Origin: Glutamicibacter sp. B1
GTDB taxonomy: Bacteria > Actinomycetota > Actinomycetes > Actinomycetales > Micrococcaceae
Reading direction: 5' to 3'
Assembly (NCBI RefSeq): GCF_039602135.1
Contig: NZ_CP125942.1
Coordinates: 1,426,001 to 1,490,000, forward strand
Length of the DNA stretch: 64,000 nucleotides
Shown here: in pieces, positions 55,774-64,000 of the stretch
Numbering within the stretch: position 1 is the first letter of the stretch
How the letters are laid out: each line of letters opens with the position of its first letter
Notes under the pieces: generated by a model
What the model was told of the DNA's origin: nothing
The model's input: the letters and a program-made list of their open reading frames with translations, nothing else
Databases searched by the model: none
Made by a program: the position numbers and the translations under genes

Positions 55774-56114
55774 GAATCCCCATTTAGAACTTCAAGCTAC
55801 TATCCCGCGTACTCGCGTTGGCTTCAAGAGCGATCGTAGCGACCAGACGAGTCGAGGTCTATGGGGTGGGCGTACATGAGAAGGAACCACAGTCAGGGGA
55901 GCCCTAAGTGCTGACGGAGCTAATGGTTACGCAAGGCCTGTCACATTTTATGTAATAAGTGAAAGTTTTCACAAAGTAGGGTTTTCTCTGCGTAACATGC
56001 GTGATTTCGCACCAAAACGGGGGATACATAGGGTTACGCTTGATTCAACGGCAGTCGTTAAAAGCTGCCTACTTGCAAGCATCAGCCCAATGAAATCGCA
56101 AAGGTGCCACACCC
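55774..56114. promoter_or_regulatory. Divergent lhgO/serA control region with a palindrome
   Basis: 340 bp without a gene. It holds the perfect palindrome GTGAAAGTTTTCAC (55959-55972) in an AT-rich stretch about 145 nt before serA, a plausible operator. No coding frame seen. Confidence 0.45.
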
Positions 56115-57710
56115 GTGTCTGACATTAAGCCCATCGTACTTTTGGCCGAGCAACTCTCCCCAGCAACGGTTGCTGCTCTCGGTCCCGACTTTGAAATTCG
56201 TCAGACTGACGGCGCTGACCGCGCTCAGCTTCTCGAAGCCATCGCCGATGTAGATGCAATCTTGGTCCGCTCTGCCACTCAGGTAGATGCAGAAGCCATC
56301 GCAGCAGCAAAGAACCTGAAGGTTATTGCCCGCGCAGGCGTAGGCCTGGACAACGTTGACATCAAGGCAGCCACCCAGGCCGGCGTGATGGTAGTCAACG
56401 CTCCAACCTCAAACATCATCTCCGCTGCAGAATTGACCGTCGGCCACATCGTTTCGCTGGCCCGCCGAATCCCAGCAGCTAATGCTTCGCTGAAGAACGG
56501 CGAATGGAAGCGTAGCTCCTTCACCGGTGTTGAACTCTTTGAAAAGAAGGCCGGCATCATCGGTCTTGGCCGCATCGGTGCCCTAGTAGCAGCTCGTCTG
56601 CAGGGCTTCGGCATGGAAATTGTTGCCTATGACCCTTACATCACCCCAGCTCGTGCGGCTCAGCTGGGTGTCACCCTATTGAGCTTGGATGAACTGTTGG
56701 CTGAAGCTGACTTCATCACCATCCACATGCCAAAGACCCCAGAAACTCTGGGCATGCTGGGTAAGGACGCTTTCTCCAAGATGAAGGACACTGCCTACGT
56801 TGTGAACGTAGCTCGTGGTGGCTTGGTTGATGAAGCCGCTCTGTATGAAGCATTGAAGAACAAGGAAATTGCTGGCGCTGGTATTGACGTATTCGTCAAG
56901 GAACCAAGCACCGATCTTCCATTCTTCGAATTCGACAACGTCACCGTGACCCCTCACCTGGGTGCATCGACCGATGAAGCTCAGGAAAAGGCGGGCGTAT
57001 CTGTCGCTAAGTCGGTTCGCCTGGCATTGTCAGGTGAACTGGTGCCAGATGCAGTCAACGTTGCCGGTGGCGTCATTGATGAGAACGTCCGCCCAGGTAT
57101 CCCACTGATTGAAAAGCTGGGTCGAATCTTCAACGCACTGGCTGTTGGATCATTGACCAGCATTGACGTTGAAGTTGCCGGTGAAATTGCAGAGCTAGAT
57201 GTCAAGGCCCTGGAACTTTCCGCACTCAAGGGTGTCTTCATGGATGTTGTCTCGGAGCAGGTCTCCTACGTCAACGCTCCGGTACTGGCAGAGCAGCGTG
57301 GCGTTGCAACCCGTTTGATCACCACCACCGATTCACCTGAGTACCGCAACCAGCTGACCATCAAGGGTTCCAGCAACGAGGGTGCTCAGCTTGCAGTAGC
57401 CGGTACCCTGACCGGTCCAAAGCAGATTGAAAAGCTCGTTGGCATCAACGGTCACGAAATTGAAATCCCAATTTCTGATCACATGATCGTTGTTCGTTAC
57501 GCAGACCGTCCAGGCGTAGTTGGTTCCCTGGGTAACGTGCTGGGGGAGCAGGGCGTGAACATCGCCGGTATGCAGGTTTCCCGTGACGAGAAGAAGTCCG
57601 AAGCTCTGGCAGTCATCAACATCGATTCGGCACTTCCACACGGCGTGCTGGACGTTGTGGGTGCGGCTATCGGTGCTAGCGTGGCTCGCGAGATCAACCT
57701 GGAAGACTAA
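56115..57710 (+). CDS. serA: D-3-phosphoglycerate dehydrogenase (long form)
   Basis: 531 residues with a GTG start. Catalytic and NAD-binding half: ARAGVGLDNVDIKAATQAGV, GIIGLGRIGALVAARLQGFG, NVARGGLVDEAALYEAL (catalytic Arg) and TPHLGASTDEAQEKAGV (catalytic His). The C-terminal half has the intervening (ASB) domain and an ACT domain from about residue 455 (HMIVVRYADRPGVVGSLGNV). It oxidises 3-phosphoglycerate to start serine synthesis and is feedback-regulated by serine through ACT. Codon use is strongly biased, as for a highly expressed housekeeping gene. Confidence 0.97.
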   Translation: MSDIKPIVLLAEQLSPATVAALGPDFEIRQTDGADRAQLLEAIADVDAILVRSATQVDAEAIAAAKNLKVIARAGVGLDNVDIKAATQAGVMVVNAPTSNIISAAELTVGHIVSLARRIPAANASLKNGEWKRSSFTGVELFEKKAGIIGLGRIGALVAARLQGFGMEIVAYDPYITPARAAQLGVTLLSLDELLAEADFITIHMPKTPETLGMLGKDAFSKMKDTAYVVNVARGGLVDEAALYEALKNKEIAGAGIDVFVKEPSTDLPFFEFDNVTVTPHLGASTDEAQEKAGVSVAKSVRLALSGELVPDAVNVAGGVIDENVRPGIPLIEKLGRIFNALAVGSLTSIDVEVAGEIAELDVKALELSALKGVFMDVVSEQVSYVNAPVLAEQRGVATRLITTTDSPEYRNQLTIKGSSNEGAQLAVAGTLTGPKQIEKLVGINGHEIEIPISDHMIVVRYADRPGVVGSLGNVLGEQGVNIAGMQVSRDEKKSEALAVINIDSALPHGVLDVVGAAIGASVAREINLED

Positions 57711-57798
57711 CAAGCAAGATCTCGTAAAAGCTGTCTATTCCGTATGCAAGTCAATAGGTTTAAACTAGCAATTTGAAATTCCCACAATGGGACCACGA

Positions 57799-57832
57799 GG
57801 GTATGGCTCCGATATTTATCGGAGCCGTACCC
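57799..57832 (+). terminator. Hairpin after serA, probable terminator
   Basis: GGGTATGGCTCCGAT (57799-57813) pairs with ATCGGAGCCGTACCC (57818-57832) with one G-T pair and a 4-nt loop. Only a weak T stretch follows. Confidence 0.7.
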
Positions 57833-59024
57833 TTCCGCGTTGGTAGATCCCGATTCGTGCGCTTACGTGGATGTAGGCGCCTTTACCTGATACTGACGTG
57901 TGAAGAGATCTGACAACTGCTGGCAAGGGGACAGATCTGTCTCTAACGGGACAAATGCTGTCCGGCAGAAGCACTGAAAGCGTTTTTATACCGAAGCGGT
58001 AGCAATAGTGCGTGTAATGAATGGTACCTATAAACGTTTGCGAATGACGCCGTCAGCCGGACAAAGATCTGAAGATCAACCATCGCAGTTGTAAATCTGT
58101 GCTGCTGATGCTACCAACAGCAGTCGACACCGTTGCGCACCAGCACCCGTAGATGAATGGGGCAGGTCTAATGCGGAGAGCGACCTATATCAAGCTGAGT
58201 CGTTCTAGGATTGGCTCGTAACAATTTGCCTGCCTCCGGACGATTTTCGCTTCTCCTCGATCTGGAGCCAACGTAACCACGACGAGAAGCCGATCGAATG
58301 CAAGTGCCGACGAGCTCAGAATGAACTCTAATAACCGCGCAACAGGTTCACGAGAGAATTTCGCACGCCAGGCCGACTCCTGATAGCGCTCACCGAAACA
58401 CTACCCGATTCTTGCTGCCTAACTATCTGATACGCGCACAGGTACTTCCAAGTAGGACTGCTGTATAAAATGCTACGCCCAAAGGAGAACATCACTGCAA
58501 CTGTGCTCGTGAGACGTAGAAAGTGCCGGATCGTGATCAATCGGAAAGTGCAGCCGTAACTGTTGCTGACAGTGGAATCTTTGGGTTGGTGTGCGAACTA
58601 TTTTTACCAATAAAATAAGGCAAGTACACCGCAATACGCAGACTGCAGAATTCGGTCTATGATACGAACCAAATAGATTTTAGAAAGCCGGTTCACCAGA
58701 GCTCTGGATTCTTAGACTTTGCATTCGTCGAGTCTTCGAGACTGGTGGGGATCATTCTTCTGAAGATGCGAAGGTGACTATAACACCAGATTGAATACAA
58801 TCGTCTGATACTTCGTCGATGTTTTCCGTTGTTACAAGCTAAAGTACTTCTTGCTCAGCAGATAGAATGTATGAGTGAAGTGATTCACGTGACGATCATT
58901 AATATTTCAGTATTAACCTTATGTCTTCGAAACTTCTTAAGCTTAATTTAGTTCCAGATGTTGAATCGAAGGTCATTCCGAGTCGCTGTTGGCGGTCGGT
59001 TATCGAGTTCTTGGGGAGGACGCT
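57833..59024. other. 1.2-kb non-coding, probably decayed stretch
   Basis: No intact gene. On the minus strand a frame covering about 58328-58603 is open and gives FGRSILYSSPTWKYLCAYQI and QESGSVSVSAIRSRPGVRN, followed after stops and a shift by EEKRKSSGGRQIVTSQS; this faintly recalls the C-terminal part of PaaK/CapK-like adenylate-forming enzymes, which occur in capsule loci. The rest is AT-rich with stops in all frames. It marks the border between the serA region and the AT-richer module to the right. Confidence 0.35.
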
Positions 59025-60035
59025 TTGCGTATCGGTTTGGTCGGGTTCTTCGGTTGGGGCAATTTCGGCGACGAATTATTCTTCAATATTTGGCGTGAAG
59101 CATTAAGCCAACACGAGATTACGCGCATGAATGATTTGATCGAGAAACCATATTTTACGAAGTCTGCTGTTTCAAAGGCTTCATCGGTCGACGCCATCCT
59201 AATTGGTGGAGGTGACTTGATTAGAATTGAATCAATTTCGCCTTTGTATTGGAATGGCGCTTGGACTGCCAAGCCGATTGTGGTGTCTGGTATAGGGGTA
59301 GCTGAAGAATCGAACTTGACTCGACCTGATGTCATACCTCGCCTGCAAAAGTTCTTTAGCTCAACCAACGTTCTCTCATTAAGCGCACGTGATGAACGGA
59401 GCACTGAATGGATAACTGAAAAACTCAACCCCAAAGTACCCGTCCGAACAGTTCCTGATCTAGTGTTTGCGGATTATGTTGCGCTTAAAGGGCGAACTCA
59501 GAGTTTCAATGCCGTGCCTAGGATCGGATTTGTACTCAATAAGAGTCAGATAACACAATCAGATTTGCGATTGTGGGATCGGCTCTCAACTGCCCACGCC
59601 AGTGGGAAGATTAATGCGACATTAATGGTGCTGGCAACTGGGGAACAACGGGAAAGGGAGCTTGATAATCTTCGGCGGAACGGTTTAAGAGAATACGCTG
59701 AGCTGTTCTGCGACACGACACAGATGCTTGATCGTCTACGTGGATTAGATCTAGTAATTAGTGCAAAGTTCCACGCGCTTGTAGTTGCTGCGAAGTATGG
59801 GATTCCATATATCTCTCTGAGGGAAACTTCGAAATCTATTGCTTTGACTAGGTATTCCCCGTCTACCGTAATTCCCCTGGAGATTATGGAAGTGATGGAT
59901 CCAGTTTTCCGTGGGATCGGTTCGGCAACGGCTGCGTCTGTATTTACGAAAGAGCATATCAGAGATATGGCTAACGCTGAGATTTCGCATTTATCCGGAA
60001 TAATTAATACAATTCATCAATTAAAAAGATCGTAA
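59025..60035 (+). CDS. Polysaccharide pyruvyl-transferase family protein, first copy
   Basis: 336 residues from a TTG at 59025, chosen because GGGGAGGA lies 4 nt before it and the start then aligns with its paralogue at 63744 (IGLVGFFGWGN). A TTG at 58989 would add 12 residues. IGLVGFFGWGNFGDELFF at the N-terminus, AILIGGGDLIRIE in the middle and LDLVISAKFHALVVAAKYGI near residue 240 (SxKFH, catalytic-His region) are the CsaB/polysaccharide pyruvyl-transferase signature. Members add a pyruvate ketal or act as related transferases on surface glycans. AT-richer than the left part of the window. Confidence 0.82.
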   Translation: MRIGLVGFFGWGNFGDELFFNIWREALSQHEITRMNDLIEKPYFTKSAVSKASSVDAILIGGGDLIRIESISPLYWNGAWTAKPIVVSGIGVAEESNLTRPDVIPRLQKFFSSTNVLSLSARDERSTEWITEKLNPKVPVRTVPDLVFADYVALKGRTQSFNAVPRIGFVLNKSQITQSDLRLWDRLSTAHASGKINATLMVLATGEQRERELDNLRRNGLREYAELFCDTTQMLDRLRGLDLVISAKFHALVVAAKYGIPYISLRETSKSIALTRYSPSTVIPLEIMEVMDPVFRGIGSATAASVFTKEHIRDMANAEISHLSGIINTIHQLKRS

Positions 60036-60054
60036 ATAATCTTAAAAGGAAGAA

Positions 60055-61863
60055 ATGCTTATGTCGAATTATCTTATTGTAATTGGCGTAAAATCAAAGA
60101 TCGATACTATTCGCTCATCGCTAATGTCTAATGAATTTTTAGAAAAACGGTATAGTTCCGAAATTGTAGAACAAGATTTGGGCTCCGATTATAAAATTTT
60201 GATAGTAAGTCGCGGAGCTGAAACTGAAACTGATCTCAAGAATAAAGTATTTTTCCGTGGATACGCCATATTTGGTGGAGGAGATAAGAAAATTCTTTTC
60301 AGTGGAAAATCTAGCAATTTTGCCGTAGTTGACAAACGATCCCTTAGCGCAAGATCTGTCGAAGGTTGCTACATAAGTTGCGTGTGGAATCAAGAATCAA
60401 ACCACGTCGAGATCTCAAATGACCTCTTTAACCTCTGCCCTCTGTTTAGATCAGTTGCTAGTGACGTCGCCGTGTTTTCAGATTCGATTTACGTCTTACG
60501 AGAGATCCGACGGATCCTGTCTATGCCGATTACGGTAAATGTCACGTCAGTGACTGCTCGTACTTGGGCAAACGCAATGGCCGGACAAATGCTAAGTAGT
60601 AACACTATGATCGACCAGATCAAGATGGTCCCTTTGGGCTCCACCATCCGCGTAGGACTTGGGAAAAGGTTGAGTGTAGACTTACAAAGCAACAACCTGC
60701 CCGAGATTTTTGGGGCAGACATTGGTGCACCCTATGAGCAGGCCATTCGTGAATACACCATTGACTATGTAAGTTTGCTATCTAGTCTGGCATCGTTAGG
60801 TCCGGCTCGCGTAAATATGGCGGTGAGCGGTGGTCTTGACTCGCGAGTAAATATTGCCTCCATGACTCTAACTGAGGAGCTGAAAAGCCAGGCAAAAATA
60901 TCGTGTCAGAACTCCGCACCACAACATCAGAAAGACTTCTTGGTCGTCGCTGAACTGGCGCAGATCCATGGATTACCTTTAAACAAGGAAATTCCCAACG
61001 CAGCGATTCGTAAAATTGAACGCGTCGAGAATCCGCTTGGTCTCTGGTACTTGTCTAGTTCTGGTCTTTACGATTTTATGGTACTGCCAGACCGTATTGT
61101 AACCGGTCATCCAACCTTCAATATCGGCGGTCATGGTGCTGAACTGGCGAAGGGCCAATACGGGTGGCGTTCGATGGCTCAAATTCACCGGACAATCAAA
61201 GACAAGCCAATTGCAGATGCGTTTTATGCCGAAACAGAAGTAGCAATGCTAGAGATGGGCATTAGATTTGAAGACCCCATTGCTTCGGAATGGCACTATC
61301 TAGGCCACCGAAATGCGCTTCATAGTGGTCGGTTTGTCACGACTTCTATGATCGGGGTCAGGCCATTTATGAATCGAAAACTTGTAGGTCTTTCTAGGTC
61401 TGACGCGTGGAAAGCGACAGTGCGTTCGGGGAAATCCCTCAGCGTTATTCATGACATTATTTCGCTTATCAATCCCCAGATGGCTTCTTATCGTTATGAT
61501 GATGACCGCAAGAATATTTCGGCCTCTGAAGTAGAAGCCAGGCTGTTCGCGCTGGGTGGACAGATCCATCCACAAGAAATCTACAAATTTGAGATTGAAG
61601 GAAGCGTGGATGAAGTTGTCAACGGATACTCGTTCGTTCTAGCTGCATTAGCCGAGAAGAGGGGGCATATGTTGGGCAAAGACCGAGAGACTTTGTCCAA
61701 ATTGATGCTAAGCGGATTTGAGATAGCCAAGGCTCATGGATTGGGTGATATTTGTAATCCAATTGTGGAAGAAGCCAAAACTAAACTGTCGGATCATTCA
61801 TTACCTCTTCAATTCGCAAGGAGTTCGATTGGGCGGCTTTTGAGTTATCATTTGCTAGACTGA
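60055..61863 (+). CDS. Asparagine-synthetase-like protein lacking the glutaminase nucleophile
   Basis: 602 residues. The C-terminal ATP-pyrophosphatase domain has the PP-loop VNMAVSGGLDSRVN with SGGLDS at residues 258-263, and the later GHGAELAKGQYGW block fits AsnB-type amidotransferases. The N-terminal 200 residues resemble the glutaminase (Ntn) half, with GCYISCVWNQESNHVEIS near residues 103-120 and FSDSIYVLREI, but the protein starts MLMSNYL with no Cys at position 2. It therefore probably adenylates a carboxylate and uses ammonia or another amine directly. AGGAAGAA precedes the ATG; a second ATG at 60061 is in frame. Target unknown. Confidence 0.75.
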   Translation: MLMSNYLIVIGVKSKIDTIRSSLMSNEFLEKRYSSEIVEQDLGSDYKILIVSRGAETETDLKNKVFFRGYAIFGGGDKKILFSGKSSNFAVVDKRSLSARSVEGCYISCVWNQESNHVEISNDLFNLCPLFRSVASDVAVFSDSIYVLREIRRILSMPITVNVTSVTARTWANAMAGQMLSSNTMIDQIKMVPLGSTIRVGLGKRLSVDLQSNNLPEIFGADIGAPYEQAIREYTIDYVSLLSSLASLGPARVNMAVSGGLDSRVNIASMTLTEELKSQAKISCQNSAPQHQKDFLVVAELAQIHGLPLNKEIPNAAIRKIERVENPLGLWYLSSSGLYDFMVLPDRIVTGHPTFNIGGHGAELAKGQYGWRSMAQIHRTIKDKPIADAFYAETEVAMLEMGIRFEDPIASEWHYLGHRNALHSGRFVTTSMIGVRPFMNRKLVGLSRSDAWKATVRSGKSLSVIHDIISLINPQMASYRYDDDRKNISASEVEARLFALGGQIHPQEIYKFEIEGSVDEVVNGYSFVLAALAEKRGHMLGKDRETLSKLMLSGFEIAKAHGLGDICNPIVEEAKTKLSDHSLPLQFARSSIGRLLSYHLLD

Positions 61864-61899
61864 TCGAGTCTGAAACGCAAACGGCAGAGAGCTTCTGAT

Positions 61900-62967
61900 A
61901 TGACAGATACGCAGAATTTTCCGGTTCCCGAGTCGCCTTATAGGGACAATCCGAGGCGGACTTATTGGAAGACTGGTATGCGGACCTCTTCGGTTGCAAC
62001 CATTCCCGATTTGTACAGAAAGCGATTTGAAATCAAAGCTACTGACCGCATAGCTACCGCTGGAAGTTGCTTTGCTCAACACATCGCCAAGTACATGCGT
62101 TCAAATGGATACAATGTCGTTGATGCTGAACCCGCCCCAGATAATCTAACTAGTTCCGGTGCTGCTGAACACGGGTATGGAATTTACTCTGCACGTTATG
62201 GAAATATCTATTATACTCGCCAGCTGGCACAACTTGTGCGAGAAGCCATTGGCGACCGGGTACCTGAAGAAGTCGTCTGGGAACGCGAAGGTAGATATTA
62301 CGATGCTCTTCGTCCAACGATTTTCCCAGGCGGACACGCTAACCCAGAATTGGTTTTAAGGCATCGTAAAGTTCACCTTAGGGCTGTGCTCGAGTTATTG
62401 AAGCAAGCTAACGTATTTGTCTTTACGATGGGTCTCACGGAAGGATGGGTGTCAAAAACGGACGGCACTGTCTATCCGACGGCCCCTGGAACCGTAGCCG
62501 GTTCATTTGATGCTGAAAAGTACGAATTCAAAAACTTTAACTACACAGAAGTCGTTCGAGATTTTCTAGAGTTCCGTATTTTGGCCCGTCGAATCAATCC
62601 TAGGATCAAGTTTATTCTCACTGTATCTCCAGTTCCGCTGGCGGCCACAGCAACTGGTGATCATGTACTCACGGCAACTACATACTCTAAAGCGGTGCTT
62701 AGGGCCGCTGCAGGCGAGATAATCCGACGCTGCCAAGATGTTGATTATTTCCCGTCGTACGAAGTTATCTCAGCGAGCTACGTGGAAAACTCACCGTTTG
62801 ATAAAACTGGACGTAATGTAAAGCCTGAAGCTGTTGAAAAAGTTATGAATTATTTTTTCTCTGAGCATACACCCTTCGAAAATTCTACGTTAACGGGAAA
62901 ACAAGAACGTATTGCAGATGAACAGGTTTTCTGTGACGATTCTATTTTGGAGATATTTGCAAAATGA
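61900..62967 (+). CDS. GSCFA domain protein
   Basis: 355 residues. The family name motif is present as IATAGSCFAQHIAKYM near residue 52, with the block FVFTMGLTEGWVSKTDGT and the ILTVSPVPLAATA segment of the SGNH-like fold. GSCFA proteins occur in polysaccharide loci and are thought to be hydrolase- or acyltransferase-like; no reaction is established. Its stop overlaps the next start by 4 bp (ATGA), so it acts with the protein below. Confidence 0.85.
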   Translation: MTDTQNFPVPESPYRDNPRRTYWKTGMRTSSVATIPDLYRKRFEIKATDRIATAGSCFAQHIAKYMRSNGYNVVDAEPAPDNLTSSGAAEHGYGIYSARYGNIYYTRQLAQLVREAIGDRVPEEVVWEREGRYYDALRPTIFPGGHANPELVLRHRKVHLRAVLELLKQANVFVFTMGLTEGWVSKTDGTVYPTAPGTVAGSFDAEKYEFKNFNYTEVVRDFLEFRILARRINPRIKFILTVSPVPLAATATGDHVLTATTYSKAVLRAAAGEIIRRCQDVDYFPSYEVISASYVENSPFDKTGRNVKPEAVEKVMNYFFSEHTPFENSTLTGKQERIADEQVFCDDSILEIFAK

Positions 62968-63740
62968 AAATTTGTTTTATCGGTAATTCACATCTTGCGC
63001 CCCTTGCCGTTACGGCCCACGGAGTGGAGCCCAAGTTTCCTAACGAGCAACGTAAGTTTTATATTTCGAGAACTTATGGGAAACAGCCGTTAAAGTTAGT
63101 CGGCGCTAATGATGTGGCCATCCTAGACATGGTCAAAATTGAGGGCGAAAAGGCTTCTGAATCGACAATTTTCACTGAGGATTGGGACCACTTTGTAGTT
63201 CTTGGCTTCGGGTTTTCAGCGGTGTCGTTGATCGAAGGATGGAAAGAATACCAACCTGACATTCTGCCTTTTGACTTTGGTGGGCAATTGCTAACTCCGG
63301 AGGTCTCAGCTTCATACACGAATCACATCATCGCGCAGTCGCAGGCCTCCCGTTTAATCACTATTCTTAGGCGCGTGACGGATAAGCCTATAACTCTTGT
63401 TCCTGCGCCTTTGCCTGCTGAATGGGCAGGAACTGAATCTGGTGAACGCCTCGAAGCGTTTCACACTTTCACAGACAATCTGTCTGAGCAATATTTGATT
63501 GAGAATTATGAAGCTCAAAAAGATCGATTCATATCTAACGGAATCCGCGTTGTCGATCAACCCGAAGAGACCAAGAGCGGCTCTATATGGACCAAGACAA
63601 CTTTTTGTTTAGGGCAACCAGATGGGCCTGATGAGCGGGGATTTTTCGAACGCCGCGATTTTTACCACATGAACAAGACGTTTGGAAAAATGATGCTTTC
63701 TCGCATTATTGATGAATTATATGAGGGGCAAGGGAAGTAG
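62964..63740 (+). CDS. SGNH/GDSL-like protein
   Basis: 258 residues. The start MKICFIGNSHLAPLAVTAHG has the block I Ser in GNSH, and near the end RRDFYHMNKTFGKMML has a DxxH-like pair (Asp, Tyr, His) followed by Asn, as in the catalytic block V of SGNH enzymes. The middle shows LVPAPLPAEW, a strand-loop. Possibly an esterase or O-acyltransferase acting on the glycan, in tandem with the GSCFA protein. No signal peptide, so cytosolic. Confidence 0.68.
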   Translation: MKICFIGNSHLAPLAVTAHGVEPKFPNEQRKFYISRTYGKQPLKLVGANDVAILDMVKIEGEKASESTIFTEDWDHFVVLGFGFSAVSLIEGWKEYQPDILPFDFGGQLLTPEVSASYTNHIIAQSQASRLITILRRVTDKPITLVPAPLPAEWAGTESGERLEAFHTFTDNLSEQYLIENYEAQKDRFISNGIRVVDQPEETKSGSIWTKTTFCLGQPDGPDERGFFERRDFYHMNKTFGKMMLSRIIDELYEGQGK

Positions 63741-63743
63741 ACT

Positions 63744-64000
63744 GTGGCTAAAATTGGTTTAGTAGGATTTTTTGGATGGGGCAACTATGGGGACGAGTTG
63801 TTCCACCGAATTTGGGAAAATTCAATCGGTTCGGTGCATGAAACGCAACTATTGCACGACAAGTTGGAGTACCCATACTTCTCACGCTCAGCAGTAGATA
63901 TTGCCAAAGAAGTGGACGCTATTGTTATAGGCGGCGGTGACTTAGTTATCCCGAACAAGATTTCGCCACTCTATTGGAACAAGGCTTGGCTTAACCGCCC
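63744..64000 (+). CDS. Polysaccharide pyruvyl-transferase family protein, second copy (partial)
   Basis: Runs off the right edge. From a GTG at 63744, preceded by GAGGGGCAAGGGAAG, it reads MAKIGLVGFFGWGNYGDELF and then DAIVIGGGDLVIPNKISPLY. It is a clear paralogue of the gene at 59025, sharing VGFFGWGN.GDELF, PYF..SAV, GGGDL and ISPLYWN. Starts 3 bp after the SGNH gene, so the operon continues out of the window. Confidence 0.82.
   Translation, partial: MAKIGLVGFFGWGNYGDELFHRIWENSIGSVHETQLLHDKLEYPYFSRSAVDIAKEVDAIVIGGGDLVIPNKISPLYWNKAWLNR

Overview
The window reads as chromosome of a high-GC Gram-positive of the Micrococcaceae (Arthrobacter/Glutamicibacter-like). The main reasons are a complete C50 carotenoid (decaprenoxanthin-type) operon with crtYe/crtYf/crtEb, an actinobacterial ilvB leader, a fused rmlC-rmlD gene, and frequent GTG/TTG starts with ATGA/TAATG overlaps. 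The genus is inferred from gene content; no database was searched.

Layout. (1) 0-4.9 kb: edge of a peptide-type ABC transporter lipoprotein gene, a 2-hydroxyacid dehydrogenase, three identical tRNA-Lys(CTT) genes, a small insert between copies 2 and 3 carrying an Xre/ParS-type antitoxin and a frameshifted RES toxin, a Bcp peroxiredoxin and tRNA-Leu(TAG). (2) 4.9-14.2 kb: a distinctly GC-richer block with a MarR regulator, an SDR/DUF2867 protein and a TspO-like membrane protein on the minus strand, then a MarR-crtE-crtB-crtI-crtYe-crtYf-crtEb-idi operon that should make a C50 carotenoid from IPP/DMAPP. (3) 14.2-20.5 kb: branched-chain amino acid genes ilvD and ilvBNC, the latter behind a leader peptide (Leu-Leu-Val-Ile) and a terminator typical of attenuation. 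(4) 20.5-25.6 kb: a secreted sunset-domain protein, a methyltransferase and dTDP-rhamnose genes rmlA, rmlB, rmlCD.

(5) 25.9-31.3 kb: two very large, translationally overlapping LuxR-family ATPase regulators (LAL type). (6) 31.7-54.3 kb: a cell-surface polysaccharide locus. After a minus-strand FAD dehydrogenase, a 17-kb plus-strand run encodes the initiating sugar-phosphate transferase, sugar-nucleotide oxidoreductase/epimerase, two DegT aminotransferases, a PglD/NeuD-type acyltransferase, glycosyltransferases, a Wzx-like flippase, a glycosidase-like lipoprotein, two Wzz-like membrane proteins and a Wzy-like polymerase. A minus-strand pair encodes a hexapeptide N-acyltransferase and a WecG-GT2-GT2 triple fusion. 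Rhamnose from region 4 and amino sugars made in region 6 are the likely building blocks. (7) 54.5-57.8 kb: lhgO and serA, divergently arranged.

(8) 57.8-64 kb: about 1.2 kb of apparently decayed non-coding DNA, then an AT-richer, probably imported module: two paralogous polysaccharide pyruvyl-transferase-like genes enclosing an asparagine-synthetase-like protein without its glutaminase nucleophile, a GSCFA protein and an SGNH-type protein. This last module runs off the right edge and is the best candidate for an undescribed surface-glycan modification system. A second theme is the repeated use of a TGGGGGA-type ribosome-binding stretch, in three places in front of tiny ORFs that end on the start codon of a surface-polysaccharide or regulator gene.
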